Below, one piece after another: positions 1 through 12,100 of a stretch of 64,000 nucleotides of DNA. Location: assembly GCA_963576725.1 (NCBI GenBank), contig OY755252.1:24004655-24068654 (forward strand), in the 5' to 3' direction. Positions within the stretch are counted from its first letter, which is position 1. Each line of letters starts with the position of its first letter. Source of the stretch: Azorinus chamasolen (lineage: Eukaryota; Mollusca; Bivalvia; Cardiida; Solecurtidae). The translations under genes were made by a program, and so were the position numbers. The notes beneath the pieces were generated by a model. It made no database searches. It had not been told where the DNA came from and was given only the letters and a program-made list of their open reading frames with translations.

Positions 1-106
1 GATGGCTCTGTATGTCACTGTACCTTGGTATATAAATCTGCCAAACAACAACAGGGCAAATACATTGGGCTCAGACAAAGAGACACATACCATATAGAGT
101 ACTTAC

Positions 107-184
107 TTGTATTCAAAGTGATGTTCAGCTATTGTTTCATCCCAAGAAATTTTTGGTTTGTACTTTTTAAGGATTTCGATGTAT
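107..184 (-). CDS. CHID1: CHID1 coding exon 10 (last in window)
   Basis: Residues 325-351: [20 protein letters not shown] then HHFEYK, matching human YIQTLKDHRP...EHFFEYK. The acceptor is TTTACATAG and the donor is GTAAGT. No further CHID1 coding is visible in 1-106, so the remaining C-terminal exon(s) lie outside the window. Confidence 0.94.
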
Positions 185-3100
185 CTATGTAAACAGAAAA
201 TGTAATAAAGAGAAAGGCAGAGTTCAGTTATATACATGTATTCATACCATACAGTAATAACTAGAGCTACAGATAAAGGTGCATACGCAAATACTAAAAT
301 CGTCATTTCTCCACCAAAGCCTATACTTAAATCATCATTTCTCCACCAAAGCCTATACTTAAATCATCATTTCTCCACCAAACCCTATACTGTGAAGATT
401 CTAACGAGTGGTTACAGTATAGGGTTTGGTAGAGAAACAAGTGTGTTCAGAGGAACACATGTGTCACCTGCTCGCAACTGACACAAAAACTGTTAATATG
501 CTGGAGTGCAAATATCAGAACAAAGGGGAACTAGAGGTTTGTTTTTGTCACAAAAACAGATGTCTCCCCCTCCCATCCTCTTTCTAATACACAAGTGTAA
601 TGTCTGTAACTCCAAACTTATCAGGATCTAATGTTTAAGTCATCAGGGGCAATAACTCCAACATTGTAAGGGGGAGACAATTTGAAAGCCTCAGGTACAC
701 AAAAACACATGCTAGTCAATATTCTTGTGAAGTTTGGTGACTCTAGTACTAGTGGTTTCAGAGATACATGTGACACAAAGTAAAGTTTCTCTTATTTAAG
801 TCATAAGGGGCAGTAACTCCAAAGTTATCAGGGGGAGACAATTAAAAAACCCAGATGCACAACAATTCATGCTGGTGAACATTCCTGTGAAGTTTGGTGA
901 CTCTAGTCCTACTGGTTTCAGAGATATGTGCAGCACAAAGTTTCTCTAATTTTAAGTTAACATATCAGGGGCAGTAACTCAAGAATTATCAGGGGGAGAC
1001 AATTAAAAAAAAACCCAGGTGCACAACAACTCATGCTGGTGAACATTCCTGTGAAGTTTGGTGACTCTAGCCCTAGTGGTTTTAAAGATATGCATGACAC
1101 AAGGTTTCTCTAATTTTAAGTAATCATATCAGGGGCAATAACTCCAAAGTTATCAAGGGAAGACAATTCAAAAATCCCAGTTGTACAACAACTCATGCTG
1201 GTCGACATTCCTTTGAAGTTTGGTGACTCTAGCCCTAGTGGTTTCAGACATATGCACAACACTAAGTAAAGTTTGTCTAATTTTAAGTCATCAGGGGCGG
1301 TAACTCCAAAATTAACAGGGGGAGACAATTAAAAATAAACAAGAGCAAAACAACTCATGCTTGTGAACAATCCTGTGAAGTTTGGTGACTCTAGTCCTAC
1401 TGGTTTCAGAGATACGCGCAACACAAAGTTTGTATAAATTTAAGTATTCATATCAGGGGCAATAACTCAAGAATTATCAGGGGGAGACAATTCAAAAACC
1501 ATAAGTGCACAACAACTCATGCTTGTGAACATTCCTGTGAAGTTTGGTGACTCTAGTACTAGCGGTTTCAGAGATACGCGCGACACAAAGTTTTTCTAAT
1601 TTTAAGTCATCAGGGGCAATAACTCCAAACTTATCAGGGGGAGATAATTCAAAAACCCCAGGTGCACAACAACTCATGCTGGTGAACATTCCTGTGAAGT
1701 TTCGTGACTCTAGCCCAACTGGTTTCAGAGATACGCGCGACACAAGTTTGTGACGGACAGACGGACTAGTTAGAAAAAGTCACACAACTACCCATTGGTG
1801 AGTGCGGACAGACGGACAGACGGACGGACGGATGGATGGACAGACAGACAACTCTGGCAAAAACAATATATCTCCCCATAAATGGGGGAGACATAATAAC
1901 TCAAAAAGTATTGCATGCAGAGTGATGGACCTTTCTTAAATCAATGGTCATCAATGAGAGGAAGACACATGTGAAATTTTAAAGCTCTATAATGATAAGT
2001 TTAGAAATTACAGCCACAAAACGAAAGTGTGACAGACAGACGAACAGCAGACAGACAGACGATGGAAAAGTGATCTTTTAGTGACGCACTGGCTCTCGGC
2101 AGGTGACACAATAAATGAGCTATTCTTGAAATTTTTAATTTTTTGCATCTTATCTAGACCTCTGATAAACAATAACAATTAATACAAAAATATCCAATGT
2201 GTTAATCCTTCACTTCATACATACACTTTTTGATGCTCTTGCAAACAGAGTAGACCCAGACCATGGAGGATGGGGTGAACCTTTTACAATATGAATGTTC
2301 ACAAATAAAATAAGACTTAGCATTAAGAAATACAAAATGTATATAACCAAGTTTTTCCTTATCAAAACAAATACATTTTTTTGCCATATGCTTCTTTTAT
2401 ATCCTCTTGTCTAATTATCAAAAAATAACACACCTATTTCCCAATATTGGTTCCCCACCACCTGGGGTGTAATCGTTGCCATAGAAATTCAGCCCCAGTA
2501 GTATCTTGTGTCTGTAGGGTGATGTTCCCTCTGGGTCCAGGATTGATACACACTGATGTACCCAGTGTAATGGACTGTTTGGTCCGGGTCTGAAAAGTAT
2601 AAGAACATTTATAACTGCCAATTTGAATGAGGTTTAGTTCATCTAGATATTTTAAGCCTCAGAATAAAAGATCCAAGAGCTGTTGTAAAGGTGCTTAATC
2701 AAATACTAAATCATCATTTTTCCATCAAACCCCATGATATGACCACTCAAAGAGACGATCCTAAAGTGTGGTCACAACATGGGGTTTGGTGGAGAAATAA
2801 AGGAGACATGCTTAACAAGAGCCCCGCGTGTCGGAGCATTATACACCCGAAGAATGTGCCGTCGTAACATGCAAAATATTAATTTGAGTTGAAGGTCACT
2901 GTGACCTTGACCTTTAATGACCTCAAAATCAATAGGGGTCATGTACTGGTCATGACCAACCTTCCTACTAAGTATGAACACAGCACACCTAATACTTATG
3001 AAGTTAATGAATGGACAAGATTTTTGAGTTGAAGGTCAATGTGTCTTTGTGACCTTGACCTTTGACAGACTGACCTCAACTTCAATAGGGGTCATCTACT

Positions 3101-6100
3101 AGCCATGATCAACCTTCTTACAAAGTATGAAGACAGCAAACCCAATAATCATCAAGTTATTGAGCGGACAAAGAAGTGGTTAACGGATGGACGGATGGAT
3201 GGACAGAAGGACAGATGGATGAGCGCCATACCATAATATGACTGAAGTTACCTTTGAGTGTATAAAAATGTTTTAATTTACAAACCTTATCCTATAGAAG
3301 CCATCTGATCAGGGTCTGCTCTGTTTGCTTTTGCTTTTGACATGATATAGATCTCATTCTACAGTTTTTGTCAAACAAAAAAATTCCAGTTATGGTTTAT
3401 CAGCTAATAGATATTCATGATTTCATTATTTGTTACATGACTATTGAACAGGAACAGGGCTAAAAAGCAGGTACCTACTTAACCCATTCCCTCATTGGCT
3501 ATTTTTAGATCCTACCTCTTTGAATAAATCTACCGAAAAGGAGCATTAATTAGAGAAAAGGAAAATTTCAGAATTGTGTAGATTTGAAACCATTGTGATA
3601 AATAGAGCATTTGCTCCTATGGAGCAAATGCTCTATTTATCACAATGGTTTCATAAAGTGACTATTACAGAGGCGTAGAAAGGCGTATCTATGGAGGCAA
3701 GGGTTAATGCAGTACAAAAGTGACACAGAATGGTATGCAGTGCTGTCATACTGTATTATACTACAATCTACCTTTAACCCTTTCCCTCATATAAATGTGT
3801 TCTCACGCAACTGCAAAACAGAGTAGACTCAGATCAGGCGGCTCCTACATGTGCCTCTGATCAGTGTCTGCTCTGTTTGCTAATGGAATTTGATAGATAT
3901 GTTTCTTTCTAAAATGGCTACAGTGTTGCACCTTCCATATTTCATTATAACTAATTTGTCCATGAATATTCAGTAGGTGTTGAAATTTGTAATAAACACA
4001 GAACAGGGAAAGGGTTAAGACCAACAATTAAGTTCTTTTAAAAGTCAATTAACCATTTAACTGCTAAAAATTCATATCAGAAACCATGGCAACATGAATA
4101 TTAATCAGATGAATTTTGGTAGTACAGTAAAACCTCTCTAAACTGGACGTACAATTCAGTACAAATATTGGTCTTGGAGACAGGTGGCAGCCTAATGTAG
4201 GGTCAAAGCCATGCAGAAAGCTCCTCTAGGAGCTTTCTGCATGATTTTCACCCTACATTAAGCAGTCCGCCTGCCTAAAAGTATCTAAATTCTTCTCTAC
4301 TAGAATTCCGGATTACAGAGGTTTTACTGTATTACAAACAAGGAATTTTTTACCATGGCAGAAAGGGTAGAATAAGGTCTATAATATAATACATGTACCA
4401 TGACCGTGATCAGACAGCTACTACAGGAGCCACCTTACGGGGTCTACTCTGTTTGTAAATGAATGAAAAGGTATCAGCATCAGGTAAAGGGTTACAAAAT
4501 GCTTAATTGTTTATTTATACAAAATATATGTTAATCAATTTTTTACTAAAATCATCCTTAAACCACATAAGATTACTGTCGTAAATAGGGCTGTCTATTG
4601 TTGTCTGTTTCAGTGATTTAACTTTTCTTCCACTTCTAAGTCGAAAATTTAGAAATACAATTTGATTCATCTGGATTTATGTTAAAATGGTGACTATGTG
4701 TGTATTAGCCCTTTCCTTGTTGACTCTTCATGTAAGAAATAATGACATCATGAATATTAACCTTTAGCCTGCTGAGCAAATTATTTTTACAGAATTGTTC
4801 CCCTACTACATTTCCAAAAGTCAAGCTATATTTAATTTGTCTACCAAAATACAATCAGGGTGTCAAACAGTTTGGATCCTGATGAGACGCCGAGTTACTC
4901 GGCGTCTCATCTGGATCCAAATTGTTTGCATAGGTATTCACTCATCCGCCCATAGCAGGCTAAAGGTTAACTGTCCAGAATAAGTTTTATAATAGCTAAG
5001 GTATACTGGTTTTGTTGGTATTGGTAGAAAGTTTGGAAACTTTGGTGAAACAGCCTACTCTATTTGCAAAGGCGCGAAAAAGTTTTTATATGAAGGAAAG
5101 CACTAATTAGCCGGCTTTTTATAATTACCTATGAAAAAGAGAATTTTTGGTCATAACATATAAAATTGAAACAGTATTTTATACTATCCAATAAGCAAAC
5201 AGAACAGATAGTTTCTACAGGATCGAACTCTGTTTGCAAATGGGTTTAACCCAGTCCTTCATAGGCTATTTTTAGATTCAACCTCTTTGAATAAATCTAC
5301 CGAAAAGGAGCATTTACTAGAGAAAAGGAAAATTTTAGAACTTTGTAGTTTGAAACCATTGTGATAAATAGAGCTTTTGCTCCTATACTTCCTTCATACA
5401 AATGCCTGTTCATGCCTTTGTAAACAGAGTGGACCCAGATCAGACAGTTCCTGTAGGAGCTGTCTTATCAGGACCTGTTCTGTTTGCTTTTGACATGATA
5501 CAAATCTGATTCTACAATCTACATTTTTTGTGAAAGCAAAAAGTTTACATTATAAAATTCAGCTAATAAATATTCATGATGTCATTATTTCTTACATGAA
5601 TATTGAACAAGGAAAAGGTAACTTCTAATGACTTACCTGCCAGGGTTAGAGAAATCGTAGGTCATCAGTGAAAACCTGTCCACATAGGGTGCCAGGGCAT
5701 CAAACTCCTCCTTGCCAAACATACCAGGGGTGTTCCTGGAAGTACAAGTAATATACTAATACTAGTTATAAGAATTACTATGCTAGTAGGTTTGGAAGTT
5801 CAGCTTAACTTCCAAACTACTAGCATAGTAATTCTTTTATCATGCAACACCCAGAAAAATGGAGAAAATGAAGAAAAAGAAAGATTGCTAAAGCGGTTTC
5901 GTCCCCTGAATGAAAATACATGCAAGTGCGATATACGTGACGTCATATGGGCGTACAGTGACGTCATCGACCTTTACAACATAAACAAACTTGATTTAAT
6001 CCTCTTATATGGACAAATAGTTGAGAAAAAGGTGAACAAATGTGTTAAATTTGATGTTTATGTTTAATTATGCCTTTTTCGTCTTTCTGTTGTCCTCCTA

Positions 6101-9100
6101 TTGGCTGAACCAAACTTGCATCCCAGTGGGGTCTGTACACATGCACTATACCTCACAAAATACAGCGTCGACGTGGAAAATATTATGCTAGTAGGAAGTG
6201 ACTGTATTTCGTGATGTTGCATGATAAAACCCTTTATTCCATAGATACCGTACGACCTCTCTATAACGGCCACTAAATTACATCAGGTATTTTGTGTTAA
6301 AGGCAGGTGGCTGCTTAAAGCAAGGTGAAAGTAAAACAGAACGCTCCTACAGGAGCGTTCTGTTTTACTTTCACCTTGCTTTAAGCACCCACCTGCCCTA
6401 AATACCAACTAATTAACACAATTTAGTGGCCGTTGTAGAGAGGTTATACTGTACACCTTTTAACCCGTTTCAGGTTATAGAATAATGAACATGAAGATCT
6501 AATTCTACAGTTTCTGTCACGGCCAAACACTCAGGACTGTGTTAATTTGTCATTATAAACAATCAGCAAATATTTTTTTAATTACTGTATGTCATTATTT
6601 CTTACATGGATATTCATGGAGTAGGAGCCATCTGGTTAGAGTCCGCTCTGTTTGCTTGTGATATGATATAGATATGATTCTACAGTTTTTGGATATAGAT
6701 ATGATTCTACAGCTTCTGTCATGGCCAAAAATCTCTGTGTCCATTTGCTATTATAAAAATTAATCTAATCAATATTCATGATGTCATTATTTCTTACATT
6801 AATATCCAACAGGGAAAGGGTTAATGCAGAACAGAAGGAATTCAGTACACTCACACTACCTTGCATTACACAGTAACCTGTTTTAATCCTTTCCCTCATA
6901 TAAACGTGTTTTCACGCATTTGCAAACAGAATAGACCCAGATCAGACGGCTCCTAGAGGAGCCGTCTGATCAGGGTCTGCTCTGGTTGCTAATAGAATTT
7001 GATAGATCTGTTTCTTTACTTTCTAAAATGTCTACAATGTTCCCCCTTCCATATTTCTTTATAACTATTTTTTCAGTGAATATTCAGTAGGTATTAAAAT
7101 TTGGAATAAACATAGAACAGGGAACCAAGGTTAACTCTTTACCTGATAGAGACACCTCTTGACACCTTTGCAAACAGAGTAGACCCAGATCAGACACCTT
7201 ATGTAGGAGCTTTCTGATCAGAGTCTTCTCTGTTTGCTTATGTAATTATACTGATCTGATTCTACAGTTTCTGCCATGGCCAAAATATCCTGAGTTCACC
7301 AGTATATGTACAAAAATATAGCTACAATTAAATCTCTGATAAAGTAGAATTGAGAACTTTCAGGCAGGTGGCTGCTTAATGCAGGGTAAAAGTCACGCAG
7401 AAAGGTCCTAGAGGAGCTTTCTGCATGACTTTCACCTTTTCCTTCATATAAACACCTTTTCACGCATTTGCAAACAGAGTAGACCCAGATCAGACGGCTT
7501 CTATAGGAGCTGTCTGATCAGGGTCTGCTCTATTTGCTAATGGAATTTGTAAAATCTGTTTCTTTAATTTCTAAAATGGCTAGGATGTTCCACATTATTT
7601 GATTATGACTTTTTTGCCCATGAATATTCAGTAGGTACTGAAATTTGAAATAAGTACAGAACAGGGAAAGTGTTAAAGACAAGTAAAAATAATATTATTT
7701 GTTTGAGAGTTCGAGTGATCAATATTTTACTGTAATTGATATTTATTATGTTATCTTTTCTTACATGAATCAATACTTATCAGGTAAAGTGTTACAGATA
7801 GAGAAAAGATTACCTTACCCATCATAGACTGGTGGCGGGATAACTAGGATGAAGATTTTGTTGCTGGCTTTAAACATCTCTCCAAGGTGAGTAAGGAAAT
7901 GAGTTAACTCCCTGGAAAATATAAGTCAGTTGTTTTCACCTGATTCTGTTTGCTAATTACCAGGTTAAGGGTATTTTTCAAACTATTTTGATCCAGATCT
8001 GATGTTGAGTACCACAGCGTCTGAACAGGATCGAAGCTTTAACCTTTTACATGTTCAATATTCATGTGTAGCAGATTTACATTCTTTCCAATACAGATCA
8101 GTAACTATGGAGTTATGGTGGTACTGGAGACTTACTTTGTTTCCATTATATTCACGTAATCAGGAAATAACTGGCTATTAAGATTGTCAATGAAGCGTTG
8201 TCTGCCATCTTGGAGATGTTGGCCTTTCTTCCAATCAGAATGCAGCAAAACCATGTTCTGCTGCTGGTTGCCTTCGTCGAGGTAGTTCGGTATTACAAAT
8301 TTAACTGGACTTAGGGAACCAACTCAGTGGGTATAAAATTAGTGCTCAGCACATGGTTTCTCACTCCAGGTTCTGGGGTCAGATAGTTTACTTAGTTTTA
8401 GTTTCATGTTTCACAATAGGCACTTGTGCTCCCCCCCCAGCCCGCCCCTTTCAGAATTACTACTTGTAGATAATTGATAATATATTTGTCGAACATATAC
8501 TGTAGTTTTCAGCCTACAACCACATCTTTGAGGAAATATAATTCCTTACAAGGCGCGTTGTAGACGCGCAGTAGGGAGAGAAGACGACGGCTCCAACCCG
8601 AAGGAGAATAAAACCTGTTGCCGACAGGTTGTCTCCTAACTCCTTACTTATACGTGTTGTCGACACGTTGTAAGGGTCTACGGAAAGATGATAGCTCTTC
8701 ACCAGAAAGCTCCATAAACACTTTATGTGCAGAAACAATTTAATTATATACAGTGTAGCATCATTAAATAAAATATTAACTGTTAGTTTTCTTGCTTGAT
8801 AATTTGAATCCCTCAGGTCTTAAGGAAACCAAGTGTTGAACCGACCGGAGAGTAGCCGCTCCCTCGGGCCTTCCACTTGATTCGGTTACAAATGCAAGAA
8901 ATAATGATATCATGAATATTTTTAGCTGACTTTTATATTGTAAAATTTTAAAGGAGTTCTTTGGCTTTGACAAAAAACAGAAGAATCAGATCTATATCAT
9001 GTCATAAGCAAACATAGTAGACCCTGATCAGAGGGCTCCTTCATGGGCCATCTGATCTGGGTATACTCTATTTGCAAAGGTGTTTATATGAAGGAAAGCG

Positions 9101-12100
9101 TAAGCCATTTGGTACTGTTTGAAAATCAGGCAGAAAACATTAGCAAAAAAAAATGTTCATATAGATCTAATGCCTTTGCAAACAGAGTACCTACACCCAA
9201 TTCAGATAGGTCATATGATCTGTCTACTTATGACATAACATATATAGACATGAGTCTATAGTTTCTACTATGGCACAAAATTAGTGTTCATATAACATTA
9301 TATAAATTAAGCTGGTAAGTATTCATGATGTCATTATTTCTTAGATGGATATTCATTAACCCATTCCCTCATATTGACAACTATTGACACCTCTGTAAAA
9401 GTCACTTTGTGAAACCATTGTGATAAATAGAGCATTTGCTCCTATAAGAGCAAATGCTCTATTTATCACAATGGTTTCAAACTACAAAATTCTCAAATTT
9501 TCGTTTTCTCTAATTAATTCTCCTTTTCGGTAGATTCATTGAAAGAGGTTGGATCTAAAAATAGGCTATGGAGGAAAGGGTTAAAGGACTTAATGAGTTC
9601 TACTACGACTCTTACTTTCTGCCTCTACCGCCCAGTTGGGACCAAATCTCGACTACCACACCATCAAGCTCCTGGTCCTGCAAAACAAAGTAACAGAAGA
9701 TGATATTGTAATGATTGAGACACAGTAAATCATCACAGATCTGAATTGTCTAAAGTTAAAGACTTAAACTTTTCAAGAAGGCGATGCTTAATGCATGACT
9801 TTCAACCTGTATTAACCCTTTCCTCTATAAATACGCCTTTCTAAAAGCCACTTTATGAAACCATTGCGATAAATAGAGCATTTGCTCCTATAGGAGCAAA
9901 TGCTCTATTTATCACAATGGTTTCAAACTACAAAATTCTAAAATATTCCTTTTCTCTAGTTAATGCTCCCTTTTGATAGATTTATTCAAAGTGGATGGAT
10001 CTTAAAATAGCCTATGGAGGAACGGTTAAAAACAATCATGAATAATTATTGGCTGAATTTGTACAACGGCAAATGTACATATGAAGTTTTGGTATAGGTA
10101 AAAACTGTAGAGTCAGATCTATTGTAATTTCATAAGCAAACAGAGCAGACCCTGATAGGACAGCTCCTATAGGATCTGGGTCTACTCTGTTTGCAAAAGT
10201 CTGAAAAGGTGTTTAAAGGAGGGAAAGGGTTAATTAAATATTTACTCTGCGCATAATTTCATGATTTTGTGCAACAAAACAACTTCAGAATTGGAGTCTG
10301 TATGACTTGAAACCAACTTGGTCCTAAAGCCGATTGTAAGGAAATACTTGTTTGTATCTAAAGAAGAGTTTTTTTGTATAAGCAGAGAAACCAATGGAAG
10401 CACGACACTGCCATACACAGGAATCACGTTACGTGTTCCCGACTTATTTGATGTACATGCAGGTAAAGTATCACACAGTAGATATTGTTTCTACTCATAC
10501 AAGTTGGCCATAGTTGTGAAAACTCAGTTATTATTCATAGCGTTGTTACGATATCAGAGACTAATTTCTGCATAATCTACACAGTTTTCCATCTCTTAAA
10601 ATATCCGCAGTTTTCTAATGATTTAGCAGTACAATGTACAGTAAAACCCTGCTAATGCGACCACCTAAAAGAGGTATAATTCTGGGTGCTAGATGCAGGT
10701 GATAGCTTAATGCAGGAAAAAGTAATGCAGAAAGCTCCTAGCTATGATTATTCTTTAAGTGGTCGCATTAGAGGGTTTCTACTGTATTGAGATACCTTTA
10801 TTATTTTAATAGCTGAATAAACATAAACTGACAAAAGATGGATTGTAAGCATTATTTTAATCATATGAATGTGTACAACTTTTGTTCAATGATAAGAGCT
10901 TCTAAATCTTACATGACTTCCATCCTATTTCATCTACCACCTTTTCCCTTAATCCTTTTCACACATTTGCAAACAGAGTAGACCCAGATCAGATGGCTCC
11001 TATAGGAGCCATCTGATCAGGGTCTGCTCTGTTTGTTAATGGAATTTGAAAGGTCTGTTTCTTTACTTTCTAAATTGGCTACATTGCTCTATCTTCAATA
11101 TTTCATTATAACTATTTTGTCCATGGATATTTAGTAGGTATTGAAATTTGGAGAAAAAAACCCATAGAACAGGGAAAGGGTTTAAGCCCCATGATTTAGG
11201 TGACCACTTTAGAGAGGCTACAATGGCATTTATCAAACCCCATAACAAACTACAGAAGCTGCAAAACCCTTTCTTCCAGAATATTAATTTAACATTTTAT
11301 TACTGCATGAATATGCATTGACTAAATTAATGTACTTACACATGAATGTTGAAGTTCCTGGCCATGAGAGAAACTTCAAAATCAGGTATATATCATTCCT
11401 TAACCCTTTCCCTCATATAAACATGTTTTCAGGCATCTGTAAACAGAGTAGACCTAGAGGAGCCGTCTGATCAGGGTCTGCTCTGTTTGTTAATGGAATT
11501 TGATAGATCTGTTTCTATACTTTCTAAAATGGCAATGTTTCACCTTCCATATTTCATTATAACTACATGTATTTCGTTAATGAATATTCAGTAGGTATTG
11601 AAATTTGGAATAAACATAGAACAGGGAAAGTGTTTAATACAGCCTGCTACAGTGAAACCTCTCTATAACAGCCACTAAATTACATCAAATATTTTGTGTA
11701 AAAGACAGGTGGCTGCTTAAAGCAAGGTGAAAGTAAAACAGAACTCTCCTATAGGAGCATTCTGTTTTACTTTCACCTTGCTTTAAGCAGCCACCTGTGC
11801 TAAATACCAACTAATTAACTCAGTTTAGTGGCCTTTATAGAGATGTTTTACTGTACTGGAGAATCATTAAATTACCTTTGCAAATAGTTTGGATCCAGAT
11901 GAGACACCAAGACACCCAGTGTATCATCAGGGTCCAAACTGTTTGGCCTTTTGACTAGGCCTTTGAGAATTAACCCTTTCCTTCATATAAACGCTTTTTC
12001 ACGCATTTGCAAACAGAGTAGGCCCAGATCAGATCAGTGACTTCTCTGCTTGCTTTTGAAATAATAATAGATCTGACTGTACAGTTTGTGCCTGTGCCAA

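Noticed and set aside
2202..2387. Minus-strand frame just left of CHID1 exon 9
   Set aside because: It lies past the GTGTGT donor with no family similarity; the next true exon is 107-184.
5780..6067. 95-codon plus-strand open frame
   Set aside because: It overlaps a foldback element; composition is intronic and no domain or splice support is seen.
8514..8738. 74-codon minus-strand frame with a repeated YxxSTTR motif
   Set aside because: The protein repeat is a by-product of the three similar DNA hairpins; no start context or homology.
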